From CANLBN01 sp034111645 (GTDB taxonomy: Bacteria; Pseudomonadota; Gammaproteobacteria; Pseudomonadales; Cellvibrionaceae): 64,000 bases of DNA. Made by a program: the position numbers and the translations under genes. Shown one piece after another: positions 18,466-27,133 of the stretch (the stretch's first letter is position 1; every line of letters begins with the position of its first letter). Location: positions 67,430 through 131,429 of the forward strand of contig JAWUWW010000011.1 in the NCBI GenBank assembly GCA_034111645.1, read 5' to 3'. The notes under the pieces are model-generated. The model was given only the letters and a program-made list of their open reading frames with translations. It was not told where the DNA came from and made no database searches.

Positions 18466-18684
18466 ATGGATATTATGACTAACAAAATCTTTATTAATCG
18501 CCGTAAGGGCGACGAGCGGCGCGAAGATGACGACCCATGTAAAGACCTTGAAGTCGATCTTTATCACCGTAAACGCCGAAAAAAAGTCGAGCGTCGAGAA
18601 GATAGATCTCTCGACGAAGACTATTATGCATTTGAGTCAAATGAAATAATTAATGATACGAAACTCGATAAGTACAAGCACTAA
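18466..18684 (+). CDS. Small highly charged hypothetical protein
   Basis: I do not recognise this 72-residue protein. It is rich in Arg, Lys, Asp and Glu and contains an internal repeat: ERRED occurs at residues 17-21 and 42-46, each after a basic stretch (NRRKGD and HRKRRKKV). The C-terminus is acidic. The composition suggests a nucleic-acid or ribosome contact, or a disordered adaptor, but this is a guess. ATG 18466 was chosen; ATG 18475 and an upstream TTG at 18364 are alternatives. dusC follows after 84 bases on the same strand. Confidence 0.55.
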   Translation: MDIMTNKIFINRRKGDERREDDDPCKDLEVDLYHRKRRKKVERREDRSLDEDYYAFESNEIINDTKLDKYKH

Positions 18685-18768
18685 AAATCAAAAACCTCTA
18701 TTGTGTACATTACTCACGCAAGCTAACTGTCTTTTAAATATCATTCTATATAGGCCTTCAAACTTGCT

Positions 18769-19926
18769 ATGAGGATATTACTAGCACCGATGGAAGGCGT
18801 CGTCGATTCTGTTATGCGCGATTTATTGTGCTCAATTGGCGGTATCGATGTCTGTGTGACAGAGTTTATTCGTATTAATGACCATCTGCTCCCTGATAAA
18901 GTCTTTTATAAACGCTGTCCAGAACTTCATAATAACAGCTTAACCAAAAGCTCTAATACCCCCGTTAGAGTTCAACTGCTTGGTGGTAAACCCCAAGCTA
19001 TTGCCGAAAATGCCGCCAGTGTCGCAAACCTCGGAGCTAGTGCAATTGATCTTAATTTTGGCTGCCCTGCAAAAACTGTTAACAATAGTGACGGCGGAGC
19101 TTGCCTGCTGAAGGAGCCCAAGCGTGTCTATAGCATTATTGCTGCCACTCGGGCTGCAGTGCCAAAACATATCCCTGTTACGGCTAAAATACGCCTTGGT
19201 TTTGATGATAGAAGTCTATATCTTGATAACGCTTTAGCCGCATACGAAGCTGGCGCTAACGAGCTTACAGTTCATGCACGCTCTAAGGCTGATGGCTATA
19301 AGCCACCCGCATACTGGGATTACATAGCCGATATCACACAAGCTATACCAATTACTGTTAATGCTAACGGTGACATTTGGAGCTTAGAGGATTTAAAGCG
19401 CTGCCGTGAAGTGACCGGTTGCACTGACTTTATGCTGGGCAGGGGCTTACTTTCATGCCCTGACTTAGCACTGCAGATTAAAGCCTGGCATCAAGGTGAA
19501 AAGTCTCAACATAATTTACTAAAGCCGTCAGCCTTGGAGCTTGACCAAACATTACCAGATCAAACTTTTTCTGAACAATCCTTTTCAGACCATACTCAGT
19601 CAGATAATAGAGTATTATCTGAAAAGTTGTCATGCGAAAAGATGACTCATAACATGGCAGAATATCAAGTAATGACTTGGGCAGAGTTATGCCCTTTATT
19701 ACTTAAATTTTTTAATATTAGCGTCACTGCTTATCCATCTAAGCATATGGGTAATCGCCTTAAGCAGTGGCTATTTTATCTCTCTAGACAATACCCAGAA
19801 GCAGTGACCTTATTTGAAGGCGTAAAACGCTTAAAAGACCAGCAGGCCATCACTCAAGCATTGCTCGCAAGCATGCACCGGTCTCAAACAGTGTCTGATG
19901 GTAATGGTATTTTATCGTTAGCTTGA
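18769..19926 (+). CDS. dusC: tRNA-dihydrouridine(16) synthase with a linker insertion
   Basis: DusC reduces uridine 16 in the tRNA D-loop using FMN and NADPH. The N-terminal FMN barrel shows LLAPMEGV, the catalytic Cys99 in NFGCPAKTVN, AKIRLGF and the phosphate loop MLGRGLL. Family members are usually about 310-320 residues; this one is 385. The excess is a Gln/Asp/Ser-rich, disordered-looking segment at about 243-298, between the barrel and the C-terminal helical tRNA-recognition domain. The 3' end overlaps the convergent Anbu gene by 43 bases. Confidence 0.9.
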   Translation: MRILLAPMEGVVDSVMRDLLCSIGGIDVCVTEFIRINDHLLPDKVFYKRCPELHNNSLTKSSNTPVRVQLLGGKPQAIAENAASVANLGASAIDLNFGCPAKTVNNSDGGACLLKEPKRVYSIIAATRAAVPKHIPVTAKIRLGFDDRSLYLDNALAAYEAGANELTVHARSKADGYKPPAYWDYIADITQAIPITVNANGDIWSLEDLKRCREVTGCTDFMLGRGLLSCPDLALQIKAWHQGEKSQHNLLKPSALELDQTLPDQTFSEQSFSDHTQSDNRVLSEKLSCEKMTHNMAEYQVMTWAELCPLLLKFFNISVTAYPSKHMGNRLKQWLFYLSRQYPEAVTLFEGVKRLKDQQAITQALLASMHRSQTVSDGNGILSLA

Positions 19927-20660
19927 TTTGCATCTCTTAAATTTTTAGCGTGGCCGGCTATGCTCGGTAATTGCATAAATGACTCAATTAACTTTGCCCC
20001 CCAAACTCTATCAACTTCTTTGATATAGCTATCATTTTCATCAAAATGGTACTGATCGCCAAGCTTTAATGAATCGGCATAATAAAACTGAATGTCGATA
20101 GGCGGCCCTACACTTAAATTACTTTTAATAGTCGAGCCCATAGAAACTAAGGCACATAGCGCGCAAGTCTCCAAAGTGGTATCGATACTGATGATACGAT
20201 CAAGAATAGGTTTGCCGTACTTACTCTCACCTATTTGTAAAAAAGGGGCCAACTTAGTTGCCGATATATAGTTACCCTCAGGATAAACCTTAGCTAACTC
20301 TTGTGCTTTACCAGCGATCTGACCGCCTACAATAAAATTTGCCGCAAAGGTTGGCCCACCGCCAGTTTTACTTTGTTGATGAGTACTAGCGCGACCGATA
20401 TATTCAACAGCATCGTAAAAATTACTGAAGCTCAGTAAATTTAATTCTGCAGCGTTATCGATATCTTTTCTTATTTGATTAATAACACCTTGAGTTGTTG
20501 CTAGATTACCCGATGCCAAAATACAGAACTGACTTTGTCCTACCACGCCAAAAGTATACATTTTTTTATAGGTGTTTACTAAATCAATCCCTGCATTAGT
20601 GCGTGAATCCGAACAAAAGATTATTCCTTCTTTTACTTTTATACCAAGGCAATAAGTCAC
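19884..20660 (-). CDS. Anbu-type proteasome-like peptidase (ancestral beta subunit)
   Basis: This is a 258-residue Ntn-hydrolase of the bacterial proteasome-homologue family Anbu. After removal of Met, the N-terminal nucleophile would be Thr1 of TYCLGIKV; Asp17 (SDSRTNAG) and a Lys in NTYKKM complete the expected active site. SMGS in the second half matches the proteasome-fold GSG-like loop. No propeptide is seen, as is usual for Anbu. Anbu is usually encoded with an alpha-E protein, an ATP-grasp protein and a transglutaminase; none of these is adjacent here. The coding end overlaps dusC tail to tail. Confidence 0.88.
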   Translation of the reverse strand: MTYCLGIKVKEGIIFCSDSRTNAGIDLVNTYKKMYTFGVVGQSQFCILASGNLATTQGVINQIRKDIDNAAELNLLSFSNFYDAVEYIGRASTHQQSKTGGGPTFAANFIVGGQIAGKAQELAKVYPEGNYISATKLAPFLQIGESKYGKPILDRIISIDTTLETCALCALVSMGSTIKSNLSVGPPIDIQFYYADSLKLGDQYHFDENDSYIKEVDRVWGAKLIESFMQLPSIAGHAKNLRDANQANDKIPLPSDTV

Positions 20661-20919
20661 TCTTTATCTCCAAAAAAAACATACCATGAATATAGCTGAT
20701 TAAGTGGAGCTTTTCACTATTTATCCATTCTTAATGAAGACAGTCCGCTTATTTTAATACTTGCCATTTAATGAAACACTTAACATTTTTGATCTATATC
20801 AACAAATATCAATAAAATTATCGTTAACAGCCATTTCTGTTCATTTATTGCCTATACTTTAGCTAATATAATCCAATCAATATTGATTTTAAATCGATAC
20901 TTTTATTTAGGTGGGCTTA

Positions 20920-22491
20920 ATGCGCAATAATGGACCAGTAACCAACAAACAACTTGATTACAAAGAATCTCAAAAAATTGTATCTACTACCGATGAAAAA
21001 GGTGTAATTGTTGATGTCAATGATGATTTCGTATCTATTAGTGGCTTTACTCGAGAAGAATTAATCGGACAAGCCCATAATTTAGTTCGTCATCCATGGA
21101 TGCCACAGGTAGCATTTACTGAATTGTGGCAGCACTGCAAGCAAGGAAAACCTTGGATGGGTATGGTAAAAAATCGCTGTAAAAATGGCGATCATTATTG
21201 GGTTGATGCTTTTATTACACCTATTTGCAAAAATGGTAAAGTTGCTGGGTTTCAATCCGTTAGACAAAAACCTAATCATAAATTAATTGAAAAATCAGAA
21301 AAAGTTTACACCGAAAAGAAAAATATTTTTTCCGCCGCCAAAAACTTTTTTGATGGCGTAACTCACGTTAATAAACTTTTTTTAGTTTTTTCTATATCCG
21401 CTGCTGTTGCGATATTTGTTGCTTCATTCAATATTTACGCAGGTATTGGTATTTTACTAATAACTAACTTTATATGTGGCGTAACCATCGCTAAACCTTG
21501 GTCGCAATTTGCCAAAAAAACTGAGTCATTGTTTAAAAGTGAAGTTGCTAGTCGTATTTATACAGGACACAATAATGAATTAAGCCAAATAAAACTAGCC
21601 TTTAAATTCATCCAATCACAGCAAGATACTATTCTTTATCGATCAGCTGGTATATCAGCCGATGTTAAACATTCCGCCGATAATGCCCATAAGGAATCTA
21701 CAACTACCCGTGCAGAAATTGAGCGACTCTACGGAGAAGTCGCAATGGCCGCCTCATCAACAGAGCAGTTATCAGCGACGGTTCAAGATGTTGCTGAAAA
21801 TGCGTCATCAACAGCGAGTGCGGCTGATGAATCAAAAGCAAATGTAACTAAGGGAAAAGTCATCTTAAGTGACACTAAAGTGGCTATCGACGAACTAGTT
21901 GTGGCTGTGAATAGCTCTTCTAAAATAATAGAAGGCCTAAGTCACAGCTCAACAGAAATTAGCAGCGTTGTAGACGTCATTAGCAGTATTGCAGAACAGA
22001 CTAATTTATTAGCTCTGAATGCTGCTATTGAGGCAGCACGAGCGGGGGAGCAAGGCCGTGGATTCGCTGTCGTTGCCGATGAAGTGCGCTCTCTTGCATC
22101 TAAAACGCAAGAGTCTACTGGTAAAATCAGTGCAATGATTTCAGCGTTGCAAAGCAAATCTAATCAAGCGGTTAGCTCTATCAGTAACAGCCATGAAAAA
22201 GTTTCTAAAAGCGTTGAAAATATTAATAATCTTGAAGATCAGTTTTCTACCATTTTTGATAATGTCGATAATATTTCAAATATGTGTATTCATACAGCTG
22301 CAGCCACAGAAGAACAAAGTACTGTTACTACAGAGCTCAGTAAAAATATTATTAATATTCAGTCGGTCGGCGAACATACCGTGTTGGCAACACAACGCAT
22401 GGAAGCATCCAATAAAAAGCTGATCGAGTCTACCGAATCATTAAATACCATGATCAGTCAATTTACCGTTGAGAAAGTGGACACCCACTAG
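20920..22491 (+). CDS. Aer-like PAS-domain methyl-accepting chemotaxis protein
   Basis: This 523-residue energy- or redox-taxis receptor has an N-terminal PAS domain (about 18-125) with the Aer-family run WMGMVKNRCKNGDHYWV. Two adjacent membrane helices follow (about 150-190), then a HAMP-like region. The cytoplasmic signalling domain has the conserved hairpin tip (EQTNLLALNAAIEAARAGEQ). There is no periplasmic domain. PAS in Aer binds FAD. I chose the ATG at 20920 with GGTGG just upstream; the frame is open from GTG 20911. No che genes are nearby. Confidence 0.9.
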   Translation: MRNNGPVTNKQLDYKESQKIVSTTDEKGVIVDVNDDFVSISGFTREELIGQAHNLVRHPWMPQVAFTELWQHCKQGKPWMGMVKNRCKNGDHYWVDAFITPICKNGKVAGFQSVRQKPNHKLIEKSEKVYTEKKNIFSAAKNFFDGVTHVNKLFLVFSISAAVAIFVASFNIYAGIGILLITNFICGVTIAKPWSQFAKKTESLFKSEVASRIYTGHNNELSQIKLAFKFIQSQQDTILYRSAGISADVKHSADNAHKESTTTRAEIERLYGEVAMAASSTEQLSATVQDVAENASSTASAADESKANVTKGKVILSDTKVAIDELVVAVNSSSKIIEGLSHSSTEISSVVDVISSIAEQTNLLALNAAIEAARAGEQGRGFAVVADEVRSLASKTQESTGKISAMISALQSKSNQAVSSISNSHEKVSKSVENINNLEDQFSTIFDNVDNISNMCIHTAAATEEQSTVTTELSKNIINIQSVGEHTVLATQRMEASNKKLIESTESLNTMISQFTVEKVDTH

Positions 22492-22596
22492 AATAACTGT
22501 TGAATATTTACTTATTGATAGGCAACATTTTTTGAACCAATCGTAGATAAGAAAAGTTGATGCCAAGAGTTAAATCAATAGAAAGTAAGACAAAAA

Positions 22597-22616
22597 AACC
22601 CAGCATAAGCTGGGTT
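22597..22616. terminator. Bidirectional intrinsic terminator
   Basis: AACCCAGC and GCTGGGTT enclose ATAA, with a seven-base T run on the minus strand and GTTTT on the plus strand. It ends the tRNA-Arg transcript and can also stop the chemoreceptor transcript. Confidence 0.9.
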
Positions 22617-22624
22617 GTTTTATA

Positions 22625-22701
22625 TGGTGCACTCGGGAGGATTCGAACCTCCGACCGCTCGGTTCGTAGCCGAGTACTCTATCCAGCTGAGCTACGAGTG
22701 C
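22625..22701 (-). tRNA. tRNA-Arg (anticodon ACG)
   Basis: A full cloverleaf can be drawn, with acceptor stem GCACTCG/CGAGTGC, a D arm, anticodon stem CTCGG/CCGAG with loop CTACGAA, and T arm GGAGG TTCGAAT CCTCC. CCA is encoded, giving 77 bases in all. Anticodon ACG is read as ICG after TadA deamination. It has its own promoter and terminator. Confidence 0.96.
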
Positions 22702-22714
22702 ATAAGAGGCGCGT

Positions 22715-22743
22715 ATGGTAGAGATTTGTAGACCTAGCGTCAA
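22715..22743 (-). promoter_or_regulatory. Sigma-70 promoter of tRNA-Arg
   Basis: On the minus strand TTGACG (22738-22743) and TACCAT (22715-22720) are spaced by exactly 17 bases. The -10 lies about 13 bases before the mature tRNA 5' end, and the discriminator is GC-rich (ACGCGCC), as expected of stringently controlled stable RNA. Confidence 0.75.
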
Positions 22744-22841
22744 GAAGATTTATTAACTATTAGCTGAATACTTACCTAAACCATAACCCGATGATTAAAA
22801 ATTGTAGCGTCACTTATATCACTATTATTATTAACGCTTTG

Positions 22842-23459
22842 TTAGTCTGTATAAACTGGACCAATACCCATATTCCACAATATAACAGAGCTAACTATCA
22901 CAATAACCATCATCACAAGACCAACAGTAACGATAGAGCTGGCAAACATAAAAGCTCTTTCTTTTGAGATATTCATCAAAATAGGAAGACCTTCATAAAT
23001 TAAATAAACAGCGTAGGCACCAGCGATGCCGAGTGCGGTTACGTTTAACCATAAACCAGGATATATACCAAAAATGCCCGCTAAAAAAATAGGAGTTGTT
23101 ACATAAACAGCTAATGCAGTACCTTCGTAATGGCGCTTTTCTGCCGAGTCTTTTACTCCATATGTACGCGACATCCAATTTATAAACTCACCTAAGATAA
23201 ATACACCGGCTAACAAAGCAACGTAGGCAAGACCACATAATTGACTTGCACTTTGAATAGTTAATTTAACAGGATCTCCGCTGCCGAATGTCCAACCTAT
23301 TTGAGTGACGCCAATGAAAAAAGAAATACATGGAATGAGGGCTAAAAAAGGCACGTGACTTAAAAATACCTGCTTAAATGACTCCTCTTCACTTCGTATT
23401 GCTTTCCATTCGCTACTAGGACGCAGCATAATACCCAAAGTATGACTTAGAAATGACAT
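22842..23459 (-). CDS. Yip1-family inner-membrane protein
   Basis: This 205-residue membrane protein has about five hydrophobic helices (about 33-50, 70-92, 115-135, 137-158 and 170-195). The N-terminal pattern LRPSSEWKAIRSEE is typical of bacterial Yip1-domain proteins. The function is unknown. It is separate from the sspB gene by 176 bases on the same strand. Confidence 0.75.
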   Translation of the reverse strand: MSFLSHTLGIMLRPSSEWKAIRSEEESFKQVFLSHVPFLALIPCISFFIGVTQIGWTFGSGDPVKLTIQSASQLCGLAYVALLAGVFILGEFINWMSRTYGVKDSAEKRHYEGTALAVYVTTPIFLAGIFGIYPGLWLNVTALGIAGAYAVYLIYEGLPILMNISKERAFMFASSIVTVGLVMMVIVIVSSVILWNMGIGPVYTD

Positions 23460-23635
23460 GTTAACCTCACTATTAGTTGAGCTAATATTTATAAAACTTA
23501 TTATTTAGACTACTTAACTAAATCGTATCTATAAGAGATACCTAAAATAAATTAAGATTTTAGAACCAACGTAAATAAAAAAGCAATCACTACCATCGAA
23601 ATCAACATCTTAAATTGTTGAATTAGTTTAAATCA

Positions 23636-24058
23636 CTATTTAACGACTTTCAAACTAGGCCTGAGTTGAGTGACAGCACTTTTTTTCTTATTGCCAGAAT
23701 TTGTGCCTGGAGGTGGCGTATCATCAGGTTCTGAGTCAAGCTCAAAAACCATGCCTTGCTGATTTTCTTTGGCATAGATACCCATAACAGCACTACAAGG
23801 GACAAATATATCAGTTGGAACGCCACCAAAACGTGCACGAAAGCTCAAACACCCATTTTCTAAAGAAAACTGCATTACGGCAGAAGGAGAAATATTTAGC
23901 ACAACTTGCCCATCAGCATTTACATGATCTTGAGGAACGCTGACATTCTTTGCCATTGCGTTTACGAGAACATAAGGAGTGCATTGATTGTCTACAATCC
24001 ACTCATAAAGTGCCTTAATTAGATAAGGGCGACTCGACGACATTGCCATGATATTCAT
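23636..24058 (-). CDS. sspB: ClpXP protease specificity-enhancing factor
   Basis: SspB is the adaptor that delivers ssrA-tagged proteins from stalled ribosomes, and RseA fragments, to ClpXP. The 140-residue protein has the folded substrate-binding domain (about 1-112, with RPYLIKALYEWIVDN and RFGGVP), a flexible linker, and a C-terminal tail ending LRPSLKVVK. The tail matches the ClpX-docking XB peptide. Three in-frame ATGs (24058, 24049 and 24043) are possible; homologues start at the SSSRPYL position, so 24043 may be the true start. It follows sspA, as usual. Confidence 0.93.
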   Translation of the reverse strand: MNIMAMSSSRPYLIKALYEWIVDNQCTPYVLVNAMAKNVSVPQDHVNADGQVVLNISPSAVMQFSLENGCLSFRARFGGVPTDIFVPCSAVMGIYAKENQQGMVFELDSEPDDTPPPGTNSGNKKKSAVTQLRPSLKVVK

Positions 24059-24129
24059 CTCTACTACTATCTATCTTTGGCTTTAACCTAAGAGGAAGAT
24101 AGTGACATACTGCCAAATGATTTTATTAA

Positions 24130-24762
24130 TTAAGTGCGCATTTCTTTTTCGTATTCGGTTAAACTTTCAACGAAAGATTCACGTTTGAAAAGCAAGTCCA
24201 TATAATCGAGCAGCGGCTTGGTTTGACGTGTGTTGGGAATATCGACACCAAACTCTTGCAGGCGCCACAAGATAGGGGCCAAACAACAATCGACTAAGGT
24301 AAATTCGTCACTCATAAAAAAAGGTTTTTCTGCGAATATTGGCGCGACAGTTAACAAGCCATCTTTGAGTTCTTTGGCAGATTTTACGACGGCGTCTTTG
24401 CTCTTATTTGCGACAATAATATCAACAAGCGGTGACCAATCTTTTTCTATTCTAAACATCCATAGGCGGCTCTGGGCACGCGCAACAGGATAAACTGGTA
24501 ACAATGGTGGATGAGGAAAACGCTCATCAAGGTATTCCATCATAACCTTAGACTCATAAAGAACTAAATCTCTATCTAATAATGCTGGCAAGGTATTATA
24601 GGGAGTCATTTCTGACACTTCTTCTGGCATGTCGTTAGGATCAACATCGATCAAATCAACTGTTACACCTTTTTCAGCCAACACAATTCTTACACGATGG
24701 CTATAATGATCACGCCCATCAGAAAAATATGTCATTGACGATCGTTTAGTCACGACACCCAT
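24130..24762 (-). CDS. sspA: Stringent starvation protein A
   Basis: SspA is an RNA-polymerase-associated protein with a glutathione-transferase fold that acts in stationary phase and acid stress. It is 210 residues, with an N-terminal thioredoxin-like domain and a C-terminal helical domain. The family surface PHP (FPHPPLLPV, about residues 82-90) and the start VVTKRSSMTYFS are visible. I chose the ATG at 24762, with GAGG eight bases upstream, over a GTG at 24771. It lies downstream of petA-petBC and upstream of sspB, the standard gammaproteobacterial order. Confidence 0.93.
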   Translation of the reverse strand: MGVVTKRSSMTYFSDGRDHYSHRVRIVLAEKGVTVDLIDVDPNDMPEEVSEMTPYNTLPALLDRDLVLYESKVMMEYLDERFPHPPLLPVYPVARAQSRLWMFRIEKDWSPLVDIIVANKSKDAVVKSAKELKDGLLTVAPIFAEKPFFMSDEFTLVDCCLAPILWRLQEFGVDIPNTRQTKPLLDYMDLLFKRESFVESLTEYEKEMRT

Positions 24763-24907
24763 TGAGCCCACCTCAGTATTTAAATTTATAAAGAATATAT
24801 ATAGAAATGGGCAGCGTTAATTAATACAACTGCCCAATCTGATTTACCATAAAAATTTTAGCGAATTCTTGATTATTAATGATTAACAACCAGATCGCTA
24901 AATGAAC

Positions 24908-27133
24908 TTAGTGAATTTCTTTCCAATATTCTCGGTTAAGAAGAACAGTGAGTACAAGCAACACTAATAAAAACAAAAGAACAAATATACCGATGTAGCG
25001 ACGATCATCAGCAGTAGGATCGGCCACATATTCTAAAAAGTTAACTAAATCATAAATGGCTGCATCGAACTGTTGTGCGTCCATCGTGCCTTTAATAGCG
25101 CCTTCGGCTAAACTACCGCAATGTTCGTCTTGCTTAGCTTCGCCTAATGCATTACGAATAGTCTTACCACTACTATCAAGCAGCGGGCCTGCAGCACATT
25201 CGGGCAAACCCTGCAGCTCTAGCATTGCATGCGGCATACCTACATTTGCAAAAACGCGATTATTGACGCCCAAAGGACGAGTATCATCTTTATAGAAATT
25301 ACGTAAGTACGTGTATAGCCACTCAGGATTACGTGCTCGAGCGACTAACGTCAAATCAGGTGGCGCAGCTCCAAAAAAGCTTTTAGATTGGGCTTTATCC
25401 ATGGAAATTGTCATCAGATCGCCAATTTTACTCTGTGAAAAAATCAGGTTTTCTCTCATTAGATCATGAGGAATACCAAGATCATCAGCTACGCGCTCGT
25501 AGCGAGAAAACTTAGCAGAATGACAGCCCATACAATAGTTTATAAACAGCTGAGCACCACGTTGAAGTGATGGTTTGTTTTTTGTATCTGCGTCAAACTC
25601 ATCACACGGAATACTTCCGCAAGCGAAAGCACCACCCGCTGCAACTGCTTTAATTGGCACAACAACCATAACTATAAAGAATAGTAACCCCAAAAAGACT
25701 AGGCGACGTGGCAAGCCTTTCATCTGCAGACGCTCGGGCTCAGGAAAGACTGAATCTTTCGAGGTAAGCCATGGCAATGCTATTGTTACAGCCGCTAGAG
25801 TCAAACCAAATATTCGTATAAAGACTGGCACTTCTTTATCGAGTACTGATAAAGATATAGCGGCTAAACCGACGCCAAAGACACCACAGATAAACCAATT
25901 GAGTATTGACTTAACCTTAGGGCTACCGGGGTTAGTCCAAATCGGCATCGTAATAAAGAATACAAAATAGAATAAGGTTCCCAACTGTGCCAACATTGTT
26001 CGACCGTCAGTTGGCGCCTTAACACCCAAGTAACCCAATACTACAAACATTGCTGCAAATGAGAGCAACATAAGTCTAGGTATCCAGCCTTTGTAGCGCA
26101 TAGATCTTACTGGGCTCTTATCTAACCAAGGCAATAAGAACAAGATAACGATAGCGGCTATCATGCACATAAAGCCCAAAAGCTTAGCTGTAAACACGCC
26201 ACCAAGATCAATCGTTACCGCACGTAAAATTGCATAAAACGGCGTAAAGTACCAAACCGGAGCAATATGAACGGGGGTTTTTAAGTTATTCGCCTCTTCA
26301 AAGTTTGCGTACTCTAAAAAGAAACCACCCATTTCTGGAAAGTAAAAAATAACCGTTACAAAGGCGATCAAAAATGCAGAGATACCGACAAGATCGTGTA
26401 CAGAATAATAAGGGTGGAATTTAATCCCATCAAGGGGGACACCATCTGGGCCTTTATTCTTTTTGATGTCTATGCCATCGGGGTTATTAGAACCTACTTC
26501 ATGCAATGCTAAGATATGCATCACAACCAAACCTAGCAACACGATAGGAAGGGCAACAACATGCAGTGCAAAGAAACGATTCAATGTAATTTCAGATATT
26601 AGAAAATCTCCGCGAATCCACTGAACAAGATCTTCACCAACAACAGGAATAGCGCCAAATAGAGAGACAATTACCTGCGCACCCCAATATGACATTTGAC
26701 CCCAAGGCAATACATAACCCAAGAAAGCCTCAGCCATCAATACAACATAAATAGTCATACCGAATATCCACACAAGTTCGCGGGGGGCTTTATAAGAGCC
26801 ATAAAGCAAACCACGGAACATATGAAGATAAACAACTATAAAGAATGCAGAAGCACCCACAGCATGCATTAAGCGAATAATATCGCAATAATCGACATCT
26901 CGCATACAGTATTCAACCGATGCAAATGCACCTTCTGCTGTAGGCACGTAAATCATTACTAACCAAATACCGGTCAGTAATTGATTAACTAAAACTAAGA
27001 GAGAAAAAACACCGAAAAAATACCAAAAATTAAAGTTTTTAGGCGCGTAATAATTACCCATATGGGTATTCCACGCACGCTGTACGGGCAGTCTCTCATC
27101 AACCCAATTCCAAAGACCTGTTAAGAAGTTCAT
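24908..27133 (-). CDS. petBC: Fused cytochrome b / cytochrome c1 of the bc1 complex
   Basis: This 741-residue protein joins two subunits of ubiquinol-cytochrome c reductase. Residues 1-400 are cytochrome b: haem ligands His90/His104 and His191/His206, and the Qo-site equivalent PEMG (266-269). Residues about 410-500 form extra hydrophobic segments, the last one resembling the former c1 signal peptide. The cytochrome c1 domain follows, with haem motif CMGCH (534-538), a candidate axial Met in NVGMPHAM, and a C-terminal anchor (about 712-731). The frame is open throughout, with no stop or restart between the halves. It overlaps petA by one base. Confidence 0.93.
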   Translation of the reverse strand: MNFLTGLWNWVDERLPVQRAWNTHMGNYYAPKNFNFWYFFGVFSLLVLVNQLLTGIWLVMIYVPTAEGAFASVEYCMRDVDYCDIIRLMHAVGASAFFIVVYLHMFRGLLYGSYKAPRELVWIFGMTIYVVLMAEAFLGYVLPWGQMSYWGAQVIVSLFGAIPVVGEDLVQWIRGDFLISEITLNRFFALHVVALPIVLLGLVVMHILALHEVGSNNPDGIDIKKNKGPDGVPLDGIKFHPYYSVHDLVGISAFLIAFVTVIFYFPEMGGFFLEYANFEEANNLKTPVHIAPVWYFTPFYAILRAVTIDLGGVFTAKLLGFMCMIAAIVILFLLPWLDKSPVRSMRYKGWIPRLMLLSFAAMFVVLGYLGVKAPTDGRTMLAQLGTLFYFVFFITMPIWTNPGSPKVKSILNWFICGVFGVGLAAISLSVLDKEVPVFIRIFGLTLAAVTIALPWLTSKDSVFPEPERLQMKGLPRRLVFLGLLFFIVMVVVPIKAVAAGGAFACGSIPCDEFDADTKNKPSLQRGAQLFINYCMGCHSAKFSRYERVADDLGIPHDLMRENLIFSQSKIGDLMTISMDKAQSKSFFGAAPPDLTLVARARNPEWLYTYLRNFYKDDTRPLGVNNRVFANVGMPHAMLELQGLPECAAGPLLDSSGKTIRNALGEAKQDEHCGSLAEGAIKGTMDAQQFDAAIYDLVNFLEYVADPTADDRRYIGIFVLLFLLVLLVLTVLLNREYWKEIH

